A stretch of DNA of 6,004 nt from Cyanobacteria bacterium T3Sed10_376R1m (GTDB lineage: Bacteria; Cyanobacteriota; Cyanobacteriia; Cyanobacteriales; Cyanobacteriaceae): positions 1 to 6,004 of the forward strand of contig PXEJ01000257.1 in assembly GCA_003566215.1 (NCBI GenBank). Direction: 5' to 3'. The position numbers and the translations under genes were made by a program. The notes under the pieces are model-generated. The model ran no database searches. It was not told the origin of the DNA and worked only from the letters and a program-made list of their open reading frames with translations. Below, piece by piece: positions 1-5,804 of this stretch (positions within the stretch are counted from its first letter, which is position 1; every line of letters begins with the position of its first letter).

Positions 1-159
1 AATCATTGCCTTGACTACTAATCCTTTACTAATTTTTTCTGTAGCATAGGATGGTAGTTTTTGGTTTACAATCTCTACAATGCCTACCTCGTCTACTATT
101 CCAGCTATTATACCTAAATGATCAATATTTTCTATTTCAATCTTTATTGATTCATACAT
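1..159 (-). CDS. IS1634-like (DUF4277) transposase, N-terminal fragment cut by the window edge
   Basis: The minus strand from 159 reads ATG and stays open for 53 codons to the window edge, so only the start of the protein is visible. The peptide begins MYESIKIEIENIDHLGIIAG and continues with VDEVGIVEIVNQ and KGLVVKAMI. The pattern 'x-I-x-N-I-D-H-L-G-I-x-A-G-x-x-D-x-x-G-I-V' followed by 'G-x-V-V-K-A-M-I' is the one I recognise as the DUF4277 N-terminal domain of IS1634-family transposases, which are DDE-type (IS4 superfamily) and common in cyanobacteria. An AGGAA ribosome binding site (161-165) immediately precedes the ATG and supports this start. The catalytic domain lies outside the window, so it cannot be judged whether the gene is intact. 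It lies downstream of psbV in the same orientation, separated by a terminator. The family call rests on memory of the domain pattern. Confidence 0.8.
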   Translation of the reverse strand, partial: MYESIKIEIENIDHLGIIAGIVDEVGIVEIVNQKLPSYATEKISKGLVVKAMI

Positions 160-275
160 TTTCCTAGACTTATCATTACTCTATTAAAACTAATTTACTC
201 TATTCCACTTCATCTTTTTTATCACTTCTTTTGTAGTATTCTTGCTTTTTCTTGAACTATGCGGAAGGTGGGTTA
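1..275 (-). mobile_element. Probable IS1634-family insertion sequence, 5' end (boundary approximate)
   Basis: The transposase start at 159 implies that one end of an insertion sequence lies a short distance upstream of it, that is, to the right in these coordinates. The most likely end is near the GC-richer block TGCGGAAGGTGGG (258-270), which stands out from the surrounding AT-rich DNA and resembles a terminal inverted repeat. The other end is outside the window, so neither an inverted-repeat partner nor a target-site duplication can be seen. The right limit given here is an estimate. The element would have inserted downstream of the psbV terminator without disrupting psbV. Confidence 0.4.
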
Positions 276-323
276 TGAGGTTTTATTCTCTAGGTGTAAT
301 ATTTGTTCCTGTGTAATAGACAC

Positions 324-350
324 AAAAAAGGGGGCTTTTTATTAGCCCCT
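324..350 (-). terminator. Rho-independent terminator of psbV
   Basis: Read on the minus strand, GGGGCT (349-344) and AGCCCC (336-331) form a 6-bp GC-rich stem around a 7-nt loop (343-337). A single C and then six T residues (329-324) follow. It lies 42 bp beyond the psbV stop codon and reads in the psbV direction. It would insulate psbV from the insertion sequence further downstream. Confidence 0.85.
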
Positions 351-391
351 GAAACTTTTGAATAAATAAATTATCTTATAAAATAAGACTA

Positions 392-880
392 TTATGGTTC
401 AATTAAAGTACGTTTACCCCATTTTGGATCAGCGTTAGTTTGAATTAAGATATAACTTGCGATGGCCTTTAAATCATCATCGGTATAGTTTCTCATTTCA
501 GACCAAATATCAGGTCTATCCGTGTTCATATGTAATAAAGAAAGATCATCTTCACCATCATAGCTAGTAGGATATTTCATATAATCAACCAAAGCTAACA
601 CATTATCCCTTTGGGGAATAGCATTAGCGAGAGCTTCTCTACTTAAACCCACATCTGGATTAGTTTTAGTTTTACCCTGTATATGGCATTGAGTACAACT
701 AGCCACAAATAACTTTGAGCCGAGTTGAGCTTCTTGATTACTAACGGTAATTTCTTCTCCTAAATCATTTAAAGGTATGGTGCGAATTTCATTACTTAAA
801 CTAAGAGCATTTGCAGTACCAGTAAAACACTGCCACGTCAAAAACATCCCAGTAAGTATTATTAAAAAAAATCTTTTCAT
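392..880 (-). CDS. psbV: Photosystem II extrinsic cytochrome c-550 (PsbV), precursor
   Basis: PsbV is a lumenal monohaem cytochrome that binds photosystem II near the oxygen-evolving cluster and stabilises its calcium and chloride requirement. From the ATG at 880 the protein has 162 residues. A signal peptide (MKRFFLIIL..., cleavage after T-A-N-A at 25) leaves a mature chain of 137, the usual PsbV length. The haem motif C-T-Q-C-H is at 62-66 (mature 37-41). The second axial ligand is H117 (mature 92), in L-L-H-M-N-x-x-R-P-D-I. TKTN, the YDGEDD block and EMRNYTDDDL also match the family. A TTG nine bases upstream (889) would add M-S-I, but the family normally starts MKRFF and neither start has a clear Shine-Dalgarno, so 880 is preferred. 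The C-terminus, W-G-K-R-T-L-I-E-P, differs from the W-G-G-...-I-Y-aromatic ending I associate with the family. The haem ligands argue against a PsbV2-type paralog. The gene has its own candidate -10 box and terminator. Confidence 0.95.
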   Translation of the reverse strand: MKRFFLIILTGMFLTWQCFTGTANALSLSNEIRTIPLNDLGEEITVSNQEAQLGSKLFVASCTQCHIQGKTKTNPDVGLSREALANAIPQRDNVLALVDYMKYPTSYDGEDDLSLLHMNTDRPDIWSEMRNYTDDDLKAIASYILIQTNADPKWGKRTLIEP

Positions 881-928
881 AATTGACAAACTAATATTTT
901 TTTTTGAAGTATTTTCTTGGGATTTAAG

Positions 929-934
929 ATTATA
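929..934 (-). promoter_or_regulatory. Candidate -10 box of psbV
   Basis: On the minus strand TATAAT occurs 48 bp upstream of the psbV ATG, in the context GTAACG-TATAAT-CTTAAA. It is a perfect match to the bacterial sigma-70 -10 consensus. At 17-bp spacing the -35 position reads ATTTTA, a poor match, so an activator may be needed. This gives a leader of roughly 40 nt. The AT-rich background makes chance TATAAT matches common, which limits confidence. Confidence 0.5.
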
Positions 935-1038
935 CGTTACTTATTTTCCCTTAAAATAGGTTCTTATTTTGCCCTTTATTGTAAACTTTTATTAAACTTG
1001 GACGAAAAATAGAGATTTTCAATACTTAAGTATGGGAA

Positions 1039-4000
1039 TCAATTATTAATTTTCCTGAGCTGACTCGACTCAATAAAAGCATCCGCACTAGAAGCATTCA
1101 TTGGCCTAGAGTAAAAATAACCTTGTCCATAATCACAACCAATATCTTTTAAAATCTCCTGTTGAGTAAGGTTTTCGATGCCCTCAGCCACCACATCCAA
1201 AGAAAGATTATGGGCAAGGGAAACAATGGCTTCGACAATGGCGTTACGATGATGATTTTTATGAAGAGGAAGAATAAAAGCCCGGTCAATTTTCAAAGTA
1301 TTAAAAGGCAGACTATGAAGATAACTCAAAGATGAATAACCTGTACCAAAATCATCCAAGGAAATTTTAATATTACGACGTTGGACATTCTCTAAAAGAT
1401 GTTTTGCAACTTCAAAGTTATCCATCAATACACTTTCCGTAATTTCTATCTTGATACTAACTGGATTAATCTTGGTAGCAGCTAATATGCGATCAATTTT
1501 ATCTAAAAAATCTTCCTCTAATAGTTGCTTACTAGATACATTAATCGCAATAGATAAAGGAATATCAGGGTATTTATCCTGCCATATTTTTGCCTGAGTT
1601 GTTGCCGTGTACAAAATCCAATCCCCCAAAGGGATAATTAAACCATTTTCTTCGGCAATGGGGATAAATTGAGCAGGGGAAACAAAACCCAAGTCAGGAT
1701 TAAACCAGCGTATTAAGGCTTCAAATCCTCCTATTATTCCTGTTTTTAAATTTATAATTGGCTGATAAAAAAGTTCTAATTCTTGTTTTTGCAATGCCTT
1801 TCTTAAAGCCGATTCTAATTGCAGTTTTTTAACCAATTGCTTGTGCATTATCGGTTTAAATACCTGATAGCGGTTTTTACCACTTTTTTTAGCTTGATAC
1901 ATGGTTAAATCAGCATCTCTAATCATTTCTTCTGCTTTTTGATAACAGAGACTATTTAAACTAATATTTTGATTTACTTCTTCAGTGATGGAACTTATAC
2001 TAATTCCAATACTAACTGAGGAAATAATATTAGTATTATTTAATAAATTATTGCAGTTGCAGATATTAATGATTTTTTGAGCAATTTTTTCTGCGTTTTG
2101 TAAAGTTTCAACATCATCTAATAAAACAACAAATTCATCTCCGCTAATTCTGGCCACTGTATCTTTTTCTTTAACACAACCAACAATTTTGTCGGCGATA
2201 ACGGTTAATAATTTATCTCCAATATTATGACCTAGACTATCATTAATTTTTTTAAAATCATCTATATCAATTAAGAGAATCGCACATAATTCTTGAGAGT
2301 TACGAGAGCATCTTTTGAGGGTTTGTTTTAGTCTATCTAACAATAAGAAGCGATTAGCTAATCCTGTGAGTTTATCATACATATTATCATGGAGAATTTG
2401 CTCTTCCATGCTCTTTAATTGTGATACATCAATTATTTGCTGAATTAGCTGTACTATTTCTCCTTTACTATTTTTTAAAATACTAATATCTGTAATGGCA
2501 TAAACTACGGTGCCATTACTGGCAAGATAGCGTCTTTCTTGGCTATATTTTTCTTGATTATAATTAAGAATATTTTCTAAAAAGTTTTGATATTTAAAAA
2601 TGTCGTCAGGGTGATATAAATTAACTTCATTTTTATTAATTAAGTCATTGGGAGAATAATAAAGAAGTTGGCACAAGGAATAATTTACTTGTTCAATGTT
2701 TCCTGTTTTATCGGTAATCATCATACCAATGGGTGCTAGATCAAAAATTAGTCTTAATTCTTCTTCGCTTTTTGCTAAGGCTTCTTGAGTTTGATTTTTT
2801 CTAGTTATGTCGGTGATGATGCCATCTATTCTAATGATATTATTTTGGTTATCATAGATTATATAAGCCCTGTCTCTGACATATTTTTCTTTGCCATTTG
2901 GTAATAAGATTTTGTATTCTATGTCATGATTATTAAAGGTATTATTTAGTAGGCTTATATTAAGGATATAAGAATAAATTTCTTTTATTTCTTGTTGTTG
3001 TTCAGGGTGTACTAAATCTAACCAAAAACACCTTTTTTGAAAAAATGAAGCAAGGCTACATTCATATAATGTTTCGGCGGCTGAGTTAATATATATTAAT
3101 TGAAAAGTGTGGGGATGAATAGACCAAATTACGTCTTCTAAAGAGGATAAAATACCGTTTAATCTTTCTTGACTTTCTTTAAGGGCAATGTTGATATATT
3201 CTTTTTCTAGTTCATTTTCTTCTGCTAAAACTGCTTTACTAATGTTATGGGCGATCGCACCTATTAAATGTCGTTGATAAATTAAATAATGATCTTCTTT
3301 TGTAATACTAAATAGATGAATTGTGCCATAGATATTGTCATTAACCCAAATGGGGGTAGCTAAATAACTGGTGATATTAACATCACTGAATAAAGCATCA
3401 TCACTTAATAAATTGAAGCTAATATCTGATTCGTTATAAACAGTATCTGCTGCATTAATAACTTCTTGGGAAAGCATACTAATTAAACTGTATTGTTTAT
3501 CGAATAAAAAATTGTCATCAAAGGAACAATATTGACTTACTATGGTTGTTTTTCCTAAGGATGTTTCAACTATTATGCCTATTTGCATCCCCAAGATTTT
3601 ACAAGCATTTTCTAAATAGTAAAAAAAAGTTTCTTTTAAGTCATTATTAAAATCATGACTAAGATTATTAATTGCTTTTAATTTACGACTAAAGCTACTT
3701 AATTCTCTCGTTTTTGCCCTTAAAGCTTGTTCTAAATTATGCTTTCTAGTAATGTCATTTTGGAGAATAACAAAGTGGGTTAATTTATCTTGATTGTTAA
3801 ATACTGGATTAATATAAATTTCATGCCAAAATATCTTTTTATTTTGATGATGATTATGAATAACACCTCGATATTTTTCCCCTTGAGAAATGGCCTTTTC
3901 TATTTTTTGAATGGTGTCTTGTTTTGGGACATTTTTTTGAGAAAAAGTTAACTTTTTACTGATTATGTTTTCTTTTTTTTGTTCTGTTATAAATTCAAAT

Positions 4001-4335
4001 CCTTTATTGGCGTAAATAATTGTATTATCTTGCTGTTGTGCGTCTGTAATTGCAATGCCATTTAAGGTTGAATTAATTGCTATTTCTAATAGATTTAGAT
4101 AATTATTATTTTCTACTTCACTAACTTTATTTTCTAAGACTTTTATTTTTTTTTCTTCTGATTTTCTTTGCTTGGCTAATAATTCTTGTTTCTCTTGAAG
4201 GGATAATAATTGATAAGATTTTAAATCTATTTTATGTTTTAATAAAATATTATTTTCCCTTAAGTTCTTAGCATAAATAGCTAAAATAATGTTAATAACA
4301 AATGCACAGCTAAGCAGTATCAAAAAAATAGTCAT
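1039..4335 (-). CDS. Membrane-anchored PAS/GAF sensor with GGDEF and EAL domains (c-di-GMP cyclase/phosphodiesterase)
   Basis: This is a 1098-residue protein predicted to control cyclic di-GMP. Domains in order: one membrane segment (about 3-22), a charged coiled coil (about 24-75), a LOV-like PAS (about 82-195, ending H-F-V-I-L-Q-N-D-I-T), a GAF (about 222-372), a second PAS (about 388-512), a third PAS (about 523-642), GGDEF (about 650-825) and EAL (about 840-1090). GGDEF shows DKLTGLANR (654-662), metal aspartate D690 in L-I-D-I-D-D-F-K, and the signature S-G-D-E-F (731-735), a variant expected to be compatible with cyclase activity. The I-site position is K-E-K-D (722-725) instead of R-x-x-D. 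EAL retains E872, N932, E964, D994/D995 in DDFGTG, K1015, E1051 and Q1071, the residues needed for phosphodiesterase activity. The GAF lacks a recognisable bilin-binding cysteine motif. The ATG at 4335 follows an AGG (4342-4340) and begins the hydrophobic anchor, which supports this start. The physiological signal is unknown. The gene lies 158 bp upstream of psbV on the same strand and is divergent from the nucleotidase gene. Confidence 0.93.
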   Translation of the reverse strand: MTIFLILLSCAFVINIILAIYAKNLRENNILLKHKIDLKSYQLLSLQEKQELLAKQRKSEEKKIKVLENKVSEVENNNYLNLLEIAINSTLNGIAITDAQQQDNTIIYANKGFEFITEQKKENIISKKLTFSQKNVPKQDTIQKIEKAISQGEKYRGVIHNHHQNKKIFWHEIYINPVFNNQDKLTHFVILQNDITRKHNLEQALRAKTRELSSFSRKLKAINNLSHDFNNDLKETFFYYLENACKILGMQIGIIVETSLGKTTIVSQYCSFDDNFLFDKQYSLISMLSQEVINAADTVYNESDISFNLLSDDALFSDVNITSYLATPIWVNDNIYGTIHLFSITKEDHYLIYQRHLIGAIAHNISKAVLAEENELEKEYINIALKESQERLNGILSSLEDVIWSIHPHTFQLIYINSAAETLYECSLASFFQKRCFWLDLVHPEQQQEIKEIYSYILNISLLNNTFNNHDIEYKILLPNGKEKYVRDRAYIIYDNQNNIIRIDGIITDITRKNQTQEALAKSEEELRLIFDLAPIGMMITDKTGNIEQVNYSLCQLLYYSPNDLINKNEVNLYHPDDIFKYQNFLENILNYNQEKYSQERRYLASNGTVVYAITDISILKNSKGEIVQLIQQIIDVSQLKSMEEQILHDNMYDKLTGLANRFLLLDRLKQTLKRCSRNSQELCAILLIDIDDFKKINDSLGHNIGDKLLTVIADKIVGCVKEKDTVARISGDEFVVLLDDVETLQNAEKIAQKIINICNCNNLLNNTNIISSVSIGISISSITEEVNQNISLNSLCYQKAEEMIRDADLTMYQAKKSGKNRYQVFKPIMHKQLVKKLQLESALRKALQKQELELFYQPIINLKTGIIGGFEALIRWFNPDLGFVSPAQFIPIAEENGLIIPLGDWILYTATTQAKIWQDKYPDIPLSIAINVSSKQLLEEDFLDKIDRILAATKINPVSIKIEITESVLMDNFEVAKHLLENVQRRNIKISLDDFGTGYSSLSYLHSLPFNTLKIDRAFILPLHKNHHRNAIVEAIVSLAHNLSLDVVAEGIENLTQQEILKDIGCDYGQGYFYSRPMNASSADAFIESSQLRKINN
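3251..3258. repeat. HIP1 octamer GCGATCGC
   Basis: This is a perfect copy of the highly iterated palindrome of cyanobacteria, lying inside the GAF-coding part of the c-di-GMP gene. In DNA this AT-rich the octamer is very unlikely by chance, so it supports a cyanobacterial origin and long residence of this gene in its host. Confidence 0.9.
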
Positions 4336-4546
4336 ATAACCTAGAAATATGTGAGATAGTTTGTCCTCAACATTGCCTAAAAGAAATTCTAAAAATAGTA
4401 ATTTACTTTAGTTAACATTTTAACAACTAATTAACATTTTTTATTTTTTCTTTTCAAAAGAGCATTGATTTAAAAAATATTGAAGATAACACTTTGCCTT
4501 TATGATCGATAATGGATAAAAATTGCTAACGAATCTATTAATATTG
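4336..4546. promoter_or_regulatory. Divergent promoter region between the c-di-GMP gene and the nucleotidase gene
   Basis: This 211-bp AT-rich stretch lies between two divergent starts and must hold both promoters. Three TTAACA hexamers stand at 4412-4417, 4420-4425 and 4431-4436, and TTAACATTTT is repeated exactly at 4412-4421 and 4431-4440. For the plus-strand gene, TATGAT (4501-4506) and GATAAT (4508-4513) are -10 candidates, but no -35 is well placed. For the minus-strand gene no convincing promoter pair was found. No ORF or RNA gene is apparent. Confidence 0.45.
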
Positions 4547-5509
4547 ATGAATTACCAACAAGCAAAAGAAATTGCGATCGCATCTGTACAACAAGGGGCT
4601 ATTCTGTGTGAGGAAGTAAGAAAAAATATTCCCCAAGCCTTAGAAAAAGAAGACAAAAGCCCCGTTACGGTGGCTGATTTTGGTTCTCAGGCCTTAATAT
4701 GTAAGGCACTCAAGGAAAACTTCCCAGAAATTCCTATTGTGGGGGAAGAAGATGCGACGGAATTGAGACAAGAATCTTCTCAAAATACCATTAACCAAAT
4801 TACAGAATATATCAAACATATTATCCCCTCCGCCACGCAAGACGATGTTTTCAATTGGATTGACTATGGCAATGGTCATGTTAGTCCTTGTTTTTGGACA
4901 TTAGATCCCATTGATGGCACAAAAGGGTTTTTACGTCAAGATCAATATGCCATCGCCCTTGCCCTTATTGCTGATGGAGAGGTAAAGTTAGGGGTTTTGG
5001 GTTGCCCTGCCCTTAGGTTAAGTGAAGGAGACACTGGTTGGTTGTTTGTAGCACAAAGGGGAGAAGGTGCTTATAAAATGCCTCTTAAGGGAGGAGAAAA
5101 AACTAAACTACAAGTAGTTACAAAGGATGATGTGAGTCGTTTTCGTTTTGTAGAAAGTGTGGAAGCCAATCATGGTAATCAAGCATTGCAAAATGCGATC
5201 GCCCAATCAGTAGGCATTACCACAGACTCGGTGCGAGTAGATTCCCAAGCAAAATATGGCATTGTCTCCTCTGGGGAAGCCGCCTTATATTTACGCCTAC
5301 CATCTCCAAAATATCCTAATTATAGAGAAAATATTTGGGATCATGCGGCAGGTGCGATCGTGGTAGAAGAAGCGGGAGGAAAAGTAACAGATATGTACGG
5401 CAAGCCTTTAGATTTTAAAAGCTCCAGCAAAATGAACGATAATCGAGGAGTAGTGGTAACTAACAGTGCTATCCATGACACCGTAATTGAAGCAATTAAC
5501 CGTGAATGA
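4547..5509 (+). CDS. 3'(2'),5'-bisphosphate nucleotidase, HAL2/SAL1 type (CysQ-like)
   Basis: This enzyme belongs to the inositol monophosphatase superfamily. It removes the 3'-phosphate from PAP (and PAPS), a by-product of sulfate assimilation and sulfotransferase reactions, giving AMP. It is Mg-dependent, and the family is often inhibited by Li+ or Na+. From the ATG at 4547 the protein has 320 residues, closer to eukaryotic HAL2/SAL1 (about 350) than to E. coli CysQ (about 246). Visible motifs are KSPVTVADF (37-45), GEED (66-69), the metal-binding D-P-I-D-G-T-K-G-F-L-R (120-130, with D120 and D123), and W-D-H-A-A-G-A followed by E-E-A-G-G (264-278, with D265). A TTG at 4523 would add eight residues (MLTNLLIL), but homologues start near M-x-Y-Q-Q, so 4547 is preferred; neither start has a good Shine-Dalgarno. 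Two HIP1 sites lie inside. The gene stands alone between a divergent neighbour and a long AT-rich gap. No symbol is given because it is not a close E. coli-type CysQ. Confidence 0.9.
   Translation: MNYQQAKEIAIASVQQGAILCEEVRKNIPQALEKEDKSPVTVADFGSQALICKALKENFPEIPIVGEEDATELRQESSQNTINQITEYIKHIIPSATQDDVFNWIDYGNGHVSPCFWTLDPIDGTKGFLRQDQYAIALALIADGEVKLGVLGCPALRLSEGDTGWLFVAQRGEGAYKMPLKGGEKTKLQVVTKDDVSRFRFVESVEANHGNQALQNAIAQSVGITTDSVRVDSQAKYGIVSSGEAALYLRLPSPKYPNYRENIWDHAAGAIVVEEAGGKVTDMYGKPLDFKSSSKMNDNRGVVVTNSAIHDTVIEAINRE
4574..4581. repeat. HIP1 octamer GCGATCGC
   Basis: A perfect HIP1 palindrome near the 5' end of the bisphosphate nucleotidase gene, spanning the codons for I-A-I-A in its N-terminal helix. 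Confidence 0.9.
5195..5202. repeat. HIP1 octamer GCGATCGC
   Basis: A second perfect HIP1 palindrome in the nucleotidase gene. One-mismatch relatives occur at 5353-5360 (GCGATCGT) in the same gene and at 5982-5989 (ACGATCGC) in the acyltransferase gene. Confidence 0.9.
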
Positions 5510-5562
5510 TAGTTGATGGTTGATAATTGATAGCTAAGAACATTTTTATTATCAATTATCAG
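5506..5562. repeat. TTGATRR heptamer array with an inverted copy (hairpin-forming)
   Basis: Four 7-bp units run in tandem: ATGATAG (5506-5512), TTGATGG (5513-5519), TTGATAA (5520-5526) and TTGATAG (5527-5533). The first unit contains the TGA stop of the nucleotidase gene. After a 16-17 nt loop, TATCAATTATCA (5550-5561) is the exact reverse complement of TGATAATTGATA (5521-5532), so a 12-bp stem can form. Degenerate heptamer arrays like this resemble the short tandemly repeated repetitive (STRR) sequences of cyanobacterial intergenic regions. An A-run, not a T-run, follows the stem, so it is not a standard terminator for the plus-strand gene, though it could protect the 3' end of its mRNA. Confidence 0.75.
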
Positions 5563-5791
5563 CAAAAAAAAGAATGGTCATTTGTTCTATATTTATAACT
5601 GTAAAATAATTCACATAATCTTTATACTAATTAGTATATTTCAATATTATTTTAGATATAATTACAACATCTTAATTAACTTATATAATTTTAGTAACCT
5701 AATTATAATTGCACTCATAATCTATTTTTTCAGGTTATTTATAAATGTAGTTTTTAAGAAGTAAAAAATTTGATAATAATAAATTGATATT
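5563..5791. other. Very AT-rich intergenic region, no gene recognised
   Basis: With the heptamer array before it, this makes a gap of about 295 bp between the nucleotidase and acyltransferase genes. The sequence is almost entirely A and T. It contains a perfect 16-bp palindrome (5623-5638) and three TATAAT matches (5657-5662, 5684-5689, 5704-5709), any of which could be a -10 box for the downstream gene. TTACAA (5662-5667) lies 16 bp before the second. In such DNA these matches are weak evidence. The open frame from 5582 to 5764 encodes only a low-complexity Ile/Tyr/Phe/Asn peptide from a TTG and is not called a gene. Confidence 0.6.
5623..5638. promoter_or_regulatory. Perfect 16-bp palindrome, candidate operator
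   Basis: TATACTAATTAGTATA is identical to its own reverse complement and lies 166 bp upstream of the acyltransferase start. Its length and symmetry suit a site for a dimeric helix-turn-helix regulator. The AT-rich setting raises the odds of a chance palindrome, and no regulator is identified in the window. Confidence 0.35.
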
Positions 5792-5796
5792 AGGAG
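5792..5796 (+). promoter_or_regulatory. Shine-Dalgarno AGGAG of the acyltransferase gene
   Basis: AGGAG lies 8 nt before the ATG at 5805. It is the clearest ribosome binding site in the window and fixes this start, whereas psbV and the nucleotidase gene have no clear one. Confidence 0.85.
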
Positions 5797-5804
5797 AACA
5801 AAAA

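Noticed and set aside
392..889. PsbV2 or another low-potential paralog instead of PsbV
   Set aside because: The mature length, CxxCH spacing, His at mature position 92 and the RPDI...EMRNYTDDDL block all match ordinary PsbV; only the C-terminal tail differs.
777..959. Plus-strand open frame of 60 codons over the start of psbV
   Set aside because: It is antisense to the psbV signal-peptide region and its promoter, has no recognisable domain, and the psbV frame is certain.
3220..3672. GAF domain as a phytochrome or cyanobacteriochrome bilin-binding domain
   Set aside because: The GAF region has cysteines only at residues 246 and 270, in the wrong context, and no Cys-His type chromophore motif is visible.
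4694..4879. Minus-strand open frame inside the nucleotidase gene
   Set aside because: It is antisense to a gene with clear catalytic motifs, has no recognisable domain, and reads as a shadow frame.
5341..5565. Minus-strand open frame over the 3' end of the nucleotidase gene and the heptamer repeat
   Set aside because: Its first part is translated repeat DNA and the rest is antisense to the conserved WDHAAGA region.
5521..5572. Hairpin after the nucleotidase gene as a rho-independent terminator
   Set aside because: The stem is AT-rich and followed by GC and then an A-run on the plus strand, and there is no T-run on the minus strand either.
5582..5764. Plus-strand 60-codon frame rich in Ile, Tyr, Phe and Asn
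   Set aside because: It starts at a TTG without a ribosome binding site in nearly pure A+T sequence. The apparent hydrophobic peptide follows from base composition.
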